A stretch of 64,000 nucleotides of DNA. It comes from Chryseobacterium gallinarum. GTDB lineage: Bacteria; Bacteroidota; Bacteroidia; Flavobacteriales; Weeksellaceae. The stretch spans positions 2,608,001 through 2,672,000 of the forward strand of contig NZ_CP009928.1 in NCBI RefSeq assembly GCF_001021975.1, written 5' to 3'. A model generated the notes under the pieces. That model did no database searches and had not been told where the DNA came from. It saw nothing but the letters and a program-made list of their open reading frames with translations. Position numbers and translations under genes: made by a program. Positions 7,786 to 14,843 of this stretch are shown piece after piece; the stretch's first letter is position 1; each line of letters starts with the position of its first letter.

Positions 7786-7870
7786 GATGGTTCGCCGAAG
7801 CAGAAGAGTCGGGACGGTCTGCAAAACCGTTGCGTAAGCTGAGTGGGTTTGAATCCCATAACCATCTCCA
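7786..7870 (+). tRNA. tRNA-Cys (GCA) with long variable arm
   Basis: Acceptor GATGGTT/AACCATC and anticodon arm ACGGT-CTGCAAA-ACCGT are perfect. U73 is the Cys discriminator and CCA is encoded (7868-7870). The D arm is class II-like (CCG...CGG with a long loop). The variable region is 12 nt (7831-7842) with a small GC/GC hairpin, instead of the usual 4-5 nt of a Cys tRNA. Confidence 0.85.
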
Positions 7871-7920
7871 CAATAGAGATTGATACCGGAAATAGGATCA
7901 CTCTGATAAATATCCTTTAT

Positions 7921-7987
7921 GAAAGAAAAAGTCTGTCGAGCGCAGAAGATCTTTAGTTAAACAAATAAGACAGGCCTTTTTCTTTTT
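7921..7987 (+). ncRNA. GCAGAAGATCTTTA hairpin element, copy 2
   Basis: The 5' arm ends in GTCTGTC (7931-7937) and the 3' arm begins with GACAGGC (7969-7975). A-rich and T-rich flanks extend the stem beyond 15 bp with one bulge. The loop has GCAGAAGATCTTTA at 7942-7955. G-T and compensatory changes relative to copies 1 and 3 support a conserved fold. Confidence 0.6.
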
Positions 7988-7995
7988 AAAACTGG

Positions 7996-8026
7996 AAATG
8001 AGAAAACCAACTCAATGGTTTTCATT
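7996..8026 (+). repeat. Hairpin preceding the interrupted tRNA
   Basis: GAAAACCA / TGGTTTTC, a perfect 8-bp stem with loop ACTCAA, extendable by flanking A/T pairs. No T run follows, so it is not a terminator. Confidence 0.45.
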
Positions 8027-8036
8027 AAAAAAAAAC

Positions 8037-8164
8037 GGAAGTATACCGAAGTTGAGGAATCGGGGCAAACCCAAGGAACGAATTGAATTCCTTAAAAAAA
8101 TGAAAAGATACGGGATTAAAAATCTGTGCTGGCAGTTGAGCAGGTTCGAATCCTGCTACTTCCA
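8037..8164 (+). tRNA. Interrupted tRNA-like gene (possibly Leu, TAA)
   Basis: A perfect 7-bp acceptor GGAAGTA (8037-8043) / TACTTCC (8157-8163) encloses a D stem CCGA/TCGG and a T arm GCAGG-TTCGAAT-CCTGC. About 75 nt separate D and T arms, some 45-50 nt more than usual. A possible anticodon stem ACGGG/TCTGT (8110-8126) has an 8-nt loop that could read TAA. The extra segment includes its own hairpin AAGGAA/TTCCTT (8073-8093). It could be an intron-like insertion or a decayed gene; identity is uncertain. Confidence 0.45.
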
Positions 8165-8169
8165 CCCAA

Positions 8170-8240
8170 CCACTGATAATGTAATGGCAGCATGCAGGAA
8201 ATGTACTCTTGTCGTTCAGGTTCGATTCCTGGTCAGTGGG
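8170..8240 (+). tRNA. tRNA-like gene, probable Thr (TGT), lacking U33
   Basis: Acceptor CCACTGA/TCAGTGG, the D stem, the anticodon stem CAGGA/TCTTG and the T arm TCAGG-TTCGATT-CCTGG all fold. The anticodon loop is AATGTAC: the central triplet is TGT, but position 33 is A rather than the near-universal T. Shifting the loop to read GTA (Tyr) restores U33 but breaks the stem. Confidence 0.6.
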
Positions 8241-8246
8241 TATATT

Positions 8247-8318
8247 GCTCTATTCGTCTAATGGTGAGGACGCCTGCATTTCGGGCAGAAAATAAGGGTT
8301 CGATTCCCTTATAGAGTA
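8247..8318 (+). tRNA. tRNA-Glu (TTC)
   Basis: Acceptor GCTCTAT/ATAGAGT, D stem GTCT/GGAC, anticodon loop ATTTCGG giving TTC, and perfect T arm AAGGG-TTCGATT-CCCTT. The outermost anticodon-stem pair is a C-A mismatch. Confidence 0.9.
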
Positions 8319-8326
8319 CGGATGTG

Positions 8327-8394
8327 AATGAACCGGTCAGCTTTGAATTAAATAATACCATGAAAGTTAAGATTGAGAATGGCCGGTTACCATT
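8327..8394 (+). repeat. Stem-loop between tRNA-Glu and element copy 3
   Basis: AATG-AACCGG pairs with CCGGTT-(AC)-CATT, about 10 bp with a 2-nt bulge, around a loop of roughly 45 nt. The loop does not contain the GCAGAAGATCTTTA motif. Confidence 0.45.
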
Positions 8395-8409
8395 TACAAA
8401 ATAAGAAAA

Positions 8410-8487
8410 GAGAAAAGTTTGTCAAGCGCAGAAGATCTTTACAAATACTGGCAGACATCGTTTATAATAGTATAGGCAAACTTTCTC
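8410..8487 (+). ncRNA. GCAGAAGATCTTTA hairpin element, copy 3
   Basis: GAGAAAAGTTTGTC (8410-8423) pairs with GGCAAACTTTCTC (8475-8487), 13 bp with one bulged A and one G-T pair. The loop carries GCAGAAGATCTTTA at 8428-8441. It shares stem sequence with copy 1 but has a different and longer remaining loop. Confidence 0.62.
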
Positions 8488-8502
8488 CGATCTTGACTTC
8501 TT

Positions 8503-8563
8503 CAGTGATGAGCACATATAATCATACAAACGGGAAATTACACTTCCTGTGGCTCATCATTTA
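8503..8563 (+). repeat. Stem-loop before tRNA-Leu
   Basis: TGATGAGC-ACA pairs with TGTG-GCTCATCA, about 11 bp with a 1-nt bulge. The loop contains a second small stem, GGGAA/TTCC. Another distinct hairpin inserted between tRNA genes. Confidence 0.5.
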
Positions 8564-8572
8564 AAACAATCT

Positions 8573-8645
8573 GCGGGAATGGTGGAATGGCAGACACACT
8601 TGATTTAGGATCAGGCTTTTGGGGGTTCAAGTCCCTCTTTCCGTA
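8573..8645 (+). tRNA. tRNA-Leu (TAG) with short variable region
   Basis: Acceptor GCGGGAA/TTTCCGT, D stem GTG/CAC, anticodon arm CTTGA-TTTAGGA-TCAGG and T arm GGGGG-TTCAAGT-CCCTC fold, with A73. The variable region is only 5 nt (8616-8620), whereas bacterial Leu tRNAs are class II with a long arm. Confidence 0.85.
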
Positions 8646-8664
8646 CTAAAATGTATAAAACCCC

Positions 8665-8737
8665 GGAAGAGTGGTGTAGCAGGTCTGCACGTTAGTCTGA
8701 AAAACTAAAGGTATAGGTTCGATTCCTGTCTGTTCCG
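8665..8737 (+). tRNA. tRNA-Phe (GAA)
   Basis: Anticodon arm TTAGT-CTGAAAA-ACTAA is perfect and gives GAA. D stem GTGT/GCAC and T arm ATAGG-TTCGATT-CCTGT fold. The acceptor has one G-G mismatch at pair 5, and position 73 is G rather than the usual A. Confidence 0.85.
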
Positions 8738-8799
8738 CAAAACAGAGATAATAAGTAATGGGGTAATCGCCCATCATTGATCATCTGTCAATTATAATT

Positions 8800-8871
8800 T
8801 GATTCATAGTGTAATGGGAAGCACACAAGACTTTGGCTCTTGTAGTTTAGGTTCGGATCCTAATGAATCAA
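8800..8871 (+). tRNA. tRNA-Gln (TTG)
   Basis: Acceptor TGATTCA/TGAATCA with the U1-A72 pair used as Gln identity, D stem GTGT/GCAC, anticodon arm CAAGA-CTTTGGC-TCTTG and T arm TTAGG-TTCGGAT-CCTAA are all intact. It is the last tRNA of the array. Confidence 0.93.
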
Positions 8872-8966
8872 CAATAGAAATTAGAAATGGGAAGCCGGAA
8901 ACAACTACTGGCAGATCATTTATCACCCATCATTTTATCAATTATCAATTAAAGTATGTAGAAAAA

Positions 8967-9452
8967 ATGGAAACGCAACAACAAACATGGCAGAATATGA
9001 ATGGAAAAATTTTCCAGCATTCTATCACCCAGCTGGTAGAAGAAGCCATCATCCGCGAGCAGGCCAACGGACATCGTCTGAAAGTATGTGTAGGATCAGA
9101 TTCTCACGTATATGGAAATGCCATCAATTATGCTACGGCAGTAGTATTCATTCGTGAGGGAAAAGGAGCGTTTACCTTTATCAGAAAAGAAAGAGAGATA
9201 CAGAATATCAGTATCAAAGAGCGAATGTTAAATGAGGTAAACAAATCTGTGGAAATTGCCTATGCGATCTGCTCTGTGCTGGATGCTTATGGAGTAGAAA
9301 TGGAGGTCCACGCAGACATTAATACCGACCCGGATTTCAAATCCAATGTAGCTTTGAAAGATGCAATGGGTTATATCTTGGGTATGGGATACGTGTTCAA
9401 AGCAAAGCCTTATGCTTTCGCAAGCTCTAACTGTGCTGATATGATGGTTTAA
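8967..9452 (+). CDS. YkuK-like RNase H-fold protein (DUF458)
   Basis: A 161-residue protein starting METQQQTWQNMNG. The frame is open further upstream, but that extension is the tRNA-Gln gene and its spacer, so the ATG at 8967 is chosen. The core KVCVGSDSHVYGNAINYATAVVFI and the later VEMEVHADINTDP contain the acidic residues (SDS, HADIN) of the RNase H-like fold seen in Bacillus YkuK. Members are predicted nucleases of unknown substrate. It lies 95 nt after the tRNA array, upstream of an RNA ligase, which suggests RNA processing or damaged-tRNA trimming. Substrate and cleavage are inferred. Confidence 0.8.
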   Translation: METQQQTWQNMNGKIFQHSITQLVEEAIIREQANGHRLKVCVGSDSHVYGNAINYATAVVFIREGKGAFTFIRKEREIQNISIKERMLNEVNKSVEIAYAICSVLDAYGVEMEVHADINTDPDFKSNVALKDAMGYILGMGYVFKAKPYAFASSNCADMMV

Positions 9453-9490
9453 TCTAAAAATATAAAATAATAACCTTTAAAAGAAATAGT

Positions 9491-9792
9491 ATGAGACGTG
9501 AAGTATTGCAAAGATTCCTTACGAACACTGATGAAACCGGAAGATTCATTTCGTAGAACCCCTTTACCAGGGAAAAACAGCGATCTGGGGAGATCTCAAT
9601 CCTGCCACTAAACAGCTGGAAGGAAATTACGGGAGTAAAAACACCGGTGCTGTGAAAGAAAGAGATTCTTTATTGAAAGAGGAAAATGGATTTGCCAATA
9701 TTGGTTACTTCAAAGGAAGTCCCTTCGGGGAAATTGACAGACGAGATAAAGAACATGAGTTGAAAATGAAAGAACAGGCTCTTTCCAATTAA
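9491..9792 (+). pseudogene. Frameshifted small gene between the RNase H-like and RNA-ligase genes
   Basis: ATG at 9491 opens MRREVLQRFLTNTDETGRFIS and hits TAG at 9554. One frame back (-1), the reading continues as VEPLYQGKTAIWGDLNPATK and runs 78 codons to TAA at 9790. The amphipathic, codon-biased downstream stretch (including IGYFKGSPFGEIDRR) looks like real protein. A single missing base near 9550-9554 would join the two into about 99 residues. It may be a genuine disruption, a sequencing error or, less likely, recoding. The product family is not recognised. Its place in the RNA-repair cluster suggests a cofactor of that system. Confidence 0.6.
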
Positions 9793-9989
9793 ATATCAAT
9801 AGTCAGGGTACGACTGTGCCAGATGATTGGTAAAATATTGTATGGATAATCACTTAGACTTACCACAATTTTACTGTCATTCCATGAATCCTGTGGGAAA
9901 GGAAAATATAATGAGCCTTTTAAAAAACTTTAAACAATTGTAATAGACATCATGTATTTGTCCGGAAAATAATTATTAAAAGTAAAGAA

Positions 9990-11003
9990 ATGATTTTTAA
10001 AACATATAACTCTATAGAAAACGCTTATCAGACCAGGGTGATTGATCAGATCAAACTGCAAGGGTTTGGGGATGAGATTTTCATTGTACAGGAAAAAGTT
10101 CACGGAGCCAATTTCTCTTTCTTTACCAATGGAAAGGAAATTAAGATTGCAAAAAGAACTGCCTTCATTACAAAAGATGAAAAATTTTTCAATGCCCATC
10201 AGATATTGGAGCGCTACAGGAAAAATGTGCTTGAAGTCTTCCGTAAAGTGAAAGCTATATATCCGGACGCTGAAACAGTTGTAATCTACGGGGAATTATT
10301 CGGTGGAGGTTACAAGCATAAGGAAGTAGATCCGGTGGAAGGGGCAATAAGAGTACAGAAAGGAATTGAATATGCTCCCTACAACGAATTTTATGCTTTC
10401 GACATTAAGTTGAATGGAATCACTTATCTGGATACGGAGATCATCAATCCTATTTTTGAGGAAACCGGATTTTTCTATGCAAAAACCCTGTTTCAGGGTA
10501 CTCTGGAAGAAGCTTTGAGATATCCCAATGTCTTCAATTCCAAGATTCCGGTCTGGCTGGGACTGCCTGAAATGAACAATATGTGCGAAGGGACTATTAT
10601 CAAAACTTTGAAAACCAGATATTTTGGAAACGGTGCAAGAGTTATTCTAAAAAATAAGAATGAAAAATGGATCGAAAAATCCAAAATGGTTAAAAAGCAA
10701 GAAAGAATCACTCAGAAACAAGTTCAGTTTAGCGGAGCTGCTCAACAAATCTGGGAGGAAATCCAAAGATATGTGACTGTAAACCGGCTGAATAATGTTG
10801 TGAGTAAAACCGGTGAATTTGCACCTGAAATGATAGGAAAGATAACAGGTCTTTTTGCCAAGGATATTCTGGAAGATTTTGAAAAAGATTTTCCGGCCGT
10901 GCTTACAACCATTGAAAAAGAAGAACAGAAAAGGATCAATAAGAAATTAAATTCTTTAGTAATTAATTGTATAAAAGAAGAGTTGACAACTTTCAAAGAC
11001 TAG
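9990..11003 (+). CDS. RNA ligase, T4 Rnl2 type
   Basis: A 337-residue ATP-dependent RNA ligase, almost the length of T4 Rnl2 (334). Motif I is EKVHGANFS with Lys36 as the adenylated residue. Motif III is in the EFYAFDI segment, motif IV is CEGTIIK and motif V is ARVILKNKNEKW. The C-terminal helical domain YVTVNRLNNVVSKTGEF resembles that of Rnl2, so both domains are complete. Rnl2 enzymes seal 3'-OH/5'-phosphate nicks in duplex RNA, such as cut anticodon loops. It lies downstream of the tRNA array and RNase H-like gene, and its own terminator follows. Possibly phage-derived. Confidence 0.92.
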   Translation: MIFKTYNSIENAYQTRVIDQIKLQGFGDEIFIVQEKVHGANFSFFTNGKEIKIAKRTAFITKDEKFFNAHQILERYRKNVLEVFRKVKAIYPDAETVVIYGELFGGGYKHKEVDPVEGAIRVQKGIEYAPYNEFYAFDIKLNGITYLDTEIINPIFEETGFFYAKTLFQGTLEEALRYPNVFNSKIPVWLGLPEMNNMCEGTIIKTLKTRYFGNGARVILKNKNEKWIEKSKMVKKQERITQKQVQFSGAAQQIWEEIQRYVTVNRLNNVVSKTGEFAPEMIGKITGLFAKDILEDFEKDFPAVLTTIEKEEQKRINKKLNSLVINCIKEELTTFKD

Positions 11004-11032
11004 TTTCGGCAAATACTGCCGAAACTTTTTAT
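11002..11032 (+). terminator. Intrinsic terminator after the RNA ligase gene
   Basis: AGTTTCGGCA / TGCCGAAACT, a perfect 10-bp stem with a 5-nt loop, followed by TTTTTAT. It overlaps the ligase stop codon. Confidence 0.88.
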
Positions 11033-11151
11033 ATAAAATAACGAAACCGCAAAAGAAGATCAAACTTAAGTTTGGGAAATCTTTTAATGTATTCCAGACG
11101 CTCCATTACGGAAAAAACGGAATTCACGGTGGTAAATAAAAATCAAAAAAA

Positions 11152-11703
11152 GTGAAAACAACAGAAAATATATTAATCGTAGACCTTGAAGCAACGTGTT
11201 GGGAAAACAGGCCGCCCAGAGGTCAGGAAAGTGAGATCATAGAAATAGGAGTTTGTATTATGAATGCAAAAACCGGGAGAGTCTCTAAAAATGAAGGAAT
11301 TTTAATAAAACCACAATTTTCAAAAGTAAGTCCGTTCTGTACGGAACTCACAACTCTTACCCAAAATATGCTGGATAATGAAGGAGTTCTGCTGGATGAT
11401 GCATTCGATATTCTCAGGGCAGAATACGATTCGGAAGAGCTGACATGGGCCAGCTATGGAAATTATGACCTGAATATGCTTGAAAGCCAGGCCCGGAGAT
11501 TTTACGTGGATTATCCTATGAGTGATGATCATATCAATGTAAAAACCTTATTCGGACAGTTACATCCTGCCATAAGGAAAAGCGTAGGAATGAACAGGGC
11601 TCTGGGAGAACTGGGCTTGACTTTAGAAGGTACCCATCACAGAGGTGTGGATGATGCCAGGAATATTGCAAAAATTCTGCATTGGTGTCTGAATAACTGT
11701 TAA
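11152..11703 (+). CDS. DEDDh 3'-5' exonuclease (ERI1/KapD-like)
   Basis: A 183-residue protein with a GTG start; no in-frame ATG precedes motif I. Motif I is IVDLEATCW (Asp and Glu), motif II is SYGNYDLNML (Asp) and motif III is HHRGVDDARNIA (His and Asp). These make a complete DEDDh two-metal site. The DLEATCW form is typical of the ERI1/KapD subgroup, which trims RNA 3' ends. It follows the RNA ligase by about 150 nt after a terminator, so it is likely a separate transcript. An RNA-repair or tRNA end-trimming role is inferred from context; a DNA exonuclease role cannot be excluded. Confidence 0.85.
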   Translation: MKTTENILIVDLEATCWENRPPRGQESEIIEIGVCIMNAKTGRVSKNEGILIKPQFSKVSPFCTELTTLTQNMLDNEGVLLDDAFDILRAEYDSEELTWASYGNYDLNMLESQARRFYVDYPMSDDHINVKTLFGQLHPAIRKSVGMNRALGELGLTLEGTHHRGVDDARNIAKILHWCLNNC

Positions 11704-11732
11704 AATAAGGCTTCATCAACAATACTTAATAT

Positions 11733-11758
11733 AACTCTCTTGGAAAAGGGAGTTTTTA
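11733..11758 (+). terminator. Intrinsic terminator after the exonuclease gene
   Basis: AACTCTC / GGGAGTT (7 bp, one G-T) with an 8-nt loop and a T-rich tail. Confidence 0.75.
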
Positions 11759-12143
11759 TTATGAATATGGAATTAACTTCTTTATATAATTTTTTTTGAT
11801 TCCATATAATTTCTTGTAATGGTAATTACTGTATTATTGTATAAATCTACAATATGAGAATTATAAATAGTCTACAAAATTAGTGGTGATAAAGCTTTTA
11901 ATACTTAATTTTTTGTTAAAAAACTCACTTTTAAGGGATAATTTATTAACTGTCAGTCAATTTTTGTTATTTTAGCTGACAAGAACCAAAGTAATTGATC
12001 AATAAAGAGTTTAAGACCTGTATTTAAACGATAAAATCAAAGAGGTTTCTTTTTTGAGTTGTCTCTGGCAAAAATGACTGCTTTTACTAATGTAGAGGAG
12101 AACAAAATAACCTGAAAAAATTATTCACCAAATTAAAAAACAA
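11759..12143. other. AT-rich intergenic region
   Basis: No ORF or RNA gene was recognised in about 385 bp. It should hold the promoter of the following helical-repeat gene, but no clear TAnnTTTG site at a good distance was found. Confidence 0.5.
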
Positions 12144-14840
12144 ATGAAAGAAAGGCTTTATGAGATCTTTAATGAGGAAAAAACACATGAGATAATCCCT
12201 TTTTTGAAGCAGCTTACTGCTGAAGAAAGAAAAGCACTAGTCCCTACAATAAAAAAGCTGGACCGTGAGATCAGCAGGATTGTGATGACAAAGAAGTCTT
12301 ATCACACTGCCGGTTCTGCAGAACAACACTCCATTATTGACATTGCTTCATTTGTATGCATGGACCAAAAAAATTTCGGTAAAAAGTACTGGAATGTTTT
12401 TCGCGATGTAAACCGGACAGAGCAAATTTTGGAATGGGGGTGCCCAAGTTGGTTTTCAGATTTTATCAATGAATCTGTAGAAACAGAATTGCTGGCTTTT
12501 AACTATCGGGATATTTTAGGGTGGACGGAAAAAGGCTATGTACAGCCATCTCCCCGGCTATTGGGACATCATTTGAGCAACTATCCCTCAGAGCTGGAGA
12601 AGCATCCTGAAACATTGCAGACTCATTTCTGGTACCTATGCGAGTATCCTTCAAGATCACTGCCTTTTTATAAAGAATGGCTTCCGTTGATTCAAAAGCT
12701 TGTAAGAGAACAAAAAGTCAGCAGAAAAAGGTTTCTTAAAGAGTGCCTTCTGGCTTCTAACCGGAATTTTAACAAAAATGTAACCAACTGGTTTATGGAT
12801 GCATTTGTTGCATTAAAACCGGCCGATGAAGAAATAATAGAACTTCAGGATGAGTTATTGGCGGGTTTAACCTCTGTTCAGTCAAAAGCCATAAATACAA
12901 TACTCATCTACCTAAAGAAAATAGTACATGATCCTGCTTTCAGGAGCGATGAATTTACGCACTACCTGCCCAATCTTTTGAGTTCAGAGATTAAAACTAT
13001 AGTGGTTTCAACCCTGGGTTTAATAGAAAAGATATTGCAGAAGAAAAAGTTTGATCAGGAAATATTAGGAGTAGCATTAAGTACAGCCTTTGTAAACAAA
13101 GATGACGGGATTCAGTCAAAAGCAGCCAAAATGATTCTGAAATATGTTCCCGCTTCTGAAAATGTGAAAGAGGCAATCTCCCTATATTCGGATAATATAC
13201 TGACTAATATACGGCCTCTTTTAGCAAAATATATTGAAGAAAAACAACACAAACTGGAAGATATAGCCATTGAAAAACCTGCTCTGATCAAGGTTGAAAA
13301 TAAGGTGAAAGAACCTGGGAATTTTGAGGATTTAATGTTTTTTCTTCCTTTAGCGATAGAAAACCCGGAAACCTGTCATTATGATATTGCTCTGGCGGGA
13401 CTCATCCGTTTTTCTGAGGATGCAGATGCTGAATCAGTGCAATTAATAGAACCTGTATTTCAAAAAGCCTGTAAAACTATTGCAAAATGGGAAGTTCCCT
13501 ATTTTAATGTACTCTTATGCAATCTGATTATTAATTATGGCTTGAATTTGCAGAAACGGTTTCCGGCTCAATTGAAAAATCTTGGAAAAATATATCAGAA
13601 AACTACTGAGGAAGAAGCTGTAAGAGAAACCTATCTGAATTATCATAAAAAAATAGGTCCGATAGAAAAAATAGGGGTAGAAAATCCTGCCATGAAAGGA
13701 TGTAAGGAAATTGCCGTTACTGTCTATCGTAAAATGCAATCCGGAGATACAACTCCTTTGTTGTCAACTGTGACGCATGCCCCGTGCTGGATTGCTCCTG
13801 AAACTCTTGTGGAAAGATTTGAAATCTACCAGAATAAACAGATAGAACCCAATCATCTGGATGTTCAGCTGGCATTGCAGCGTTGTGCACTGGATGATCC
13901 TTCTGAAGCGATACAGCTGGCGGAAAAAAAATTAAAAGGAGAGTATAAAGCGCTTATATTTTTCTTGTTAGGGAAAAATACCAGACCAGAAGGCAATATT
14001 GAGCATCCTGCCTGGTGGATAACAGCCGGAATTACACGTTCACCGGAAACGGATTTTAAAGAATTCAATGGTTTGGGGTATGATCATATCCCTAAAGAAT
14101 TTTTTTCAGGAATTTATCAGTGGAAAACCATTGACAGTAAAAAAAATTCATACTATCCCGTTGAACTTAGTATAACAATTCCCAAATACCACCTTGAAAA
14201 AGGAAAAGATAAATTATTCCTGGAATACTTTGTTGCTGAGCAGAAAAGTTTTCCTGAAGTTCCTGTTTTTATGTGGAGTTTTCCCAATACACCGGCTAAT
14301 GTTCTGGCCAAAATTATAAAAACATGTTTATTCTACTCCGGAATTGCAGAAGTGTACGAAAGGAGCATGGTACTGAAAACAATACAGGCTCTTTATCAGA
14401 TCAAAAAGCCTCTGGATGAAATGGGCTACCTTTTTTTAGCAACAGTTTTTCTGGATAGTGACAAAACCATCCGGGGTATCGCTGCTGAAATCTGGCTGGA
14501 ACATGTATCCCATCAAATGATGGATAATACAATATTAGGAACAATTATCGGGCAGCACGAAAATCCGGAATGGGCTCCTGTTAAAAGGTTGACAGATCTG
14601 ATACAGCACCATATCCTTAACGTCAGCAAAAATCATAATCTGGCATTAGAAGAATTAATATCTACCATAATACTTCAGATGGAAAATCCTGTGACCAATC
14701 TGAAAAGGTTACTGGAGATTTACCATGAAGTATTGGCTTTAAACCAGTCGAAAACCTGTGAAAAAATAAAAGAAAAACTCAGCAACTGGAAAGAAAATTC
14801 AAGCCTGAAAAAAATATGCACTCTTCTTCTAAAGAAATAA
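12144..14840 (+). CDS. Large helical-repeat protein, DUF6493-like
   Basis: An 898-residue soluble protein. The N terminus (MKERLYEIFNEEKTHEIIPF) and the following LTAEERKALVPTIKKL segment resemble the DUF6493 family. Most of the rest is helix after helix of HEAT-like character (for example YLPNLLSSEIKTIVVSTLGLIEKIL near 273-300). No catalytic motif was seen. It is followed 3 nt later by a SWIM zinc-finger gene. This pair commonly accompanies MoxR ATPase/vWA genes, and a MoxR-vWA operon lies 6 kb upstream. A scaffold role in the same conflict or repair network is inferred. Confidence 0.7.
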   Translation: MKERLYEIFNEEKTHEIIPFLKQLTAEERKALVPTIKKLDREISRIVMTKKSYHTAGSAEQHSIIDIASFVCMDQKNFGKKYWNVFRDVNRTEQILEWGCPSWFSDFINESVETELLAFNYRDILGWTEKGYVQPSPRLLGHHLSNYPSELEKHPETLQTHFWYLCEYPSRSLPFYKEWLPLIQKLVREQKVSRKRFLKECLLASNRNFNKNVTNWFMDAFVALKPADEEIIELQDELLAGLTSVQSKAINTILIYLKKIVHDPAFRSDEFTHYLPNLLSSEIKTIVVSTLGLIEKILQKKKFDQEILGVALSTAFVNKDDGIQSKAAKMILKYVPASENVKEAISLYSDNILTNIRPLLAKYIEEKQHKLEDIAIEKPALIKVENKVKEPGNFEDLMFFLPLAIENPETCHYDIALAGLIRFSEDADAESVQLIEPVFQKACKTIAKWEVPYFNVLLCNLIINYGLNLQKRFPAQLKNLGKIYQKTTEEEAVRETYLNYHKKIGPIEKIGVENPAMKGCKEIAVTVYRKMQSGDTTPLLSTVTHAPCWIAPETLVERFEIYQNKQIEPNHLDVQLALQRCALDDPSEAIQLAEKKLKGEYKALIFFLLGKNTRPEGNIEHPAWWITAGITRSPETDFKEFNGLGYDHIPKEFFSGIYQWKTIDSKKNSYYPVELSITIPKYHLEKGKDKLFLEYFVAEQKSFPEVPVFMWSFPNTPANVLAKIIKTCLFYSGIAEVYERSMVLKTIQALYQIKKPLDEMGYLFLATVFLDSDKTIRGIAAEIWLEHVSHQMMDNTILGTIIGQHENPEWAPVKRLTDLIQHHILNVSKNHNLALEELISTIILQMENPVTNLKRLLEIYHEVLALNQSKTCEKIKEKLSNWKENSSLKKICTLLLKK

Positions 14841-14843
14841 ATT

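Noticed and set aside
7365..7837. Overlapping ORFs on both strands through the tRNA array
   Set aside because: They run through several well-folded tRNA genes and hairpins and have no coding character.
7998..8261. ORF across the interrupted tRNA
   Set aside because: It spans acceptor, T arm and the next tRNA; the open frame is incidental.
7684..8487. CRISPR array from the repeated GCAGAAGATCTTTA motif
   Set aside because: Copies are unevenly spaced, only about 14 nt are conserved, tRNA genes lie between and no cas genes are present.
7447..8563. Integron cassette array (hairpins as attC sites)
   Set aside because: Stem ends lack the RYYYAAC/GTTRRRY core and no integron integrase is present.
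8799..8966. N-terminal extension of the YkuK-like protein
   Set aside because: The extra codons are the tRNA-Gln gene and its spacer; the protein starts at 8967.
11041..11090. Possible fifth hairpin-motif copy (AGAAGATC ... AATCTTTTA)
   Set aside because: The motif is interrupted and the stem is weak; similarity is not beyond chance.
6395..11703. Prophage
   Set aside because: The ligase and tRNAs are phage-like, but no capsid, tail, integrase or lysis genes are present.
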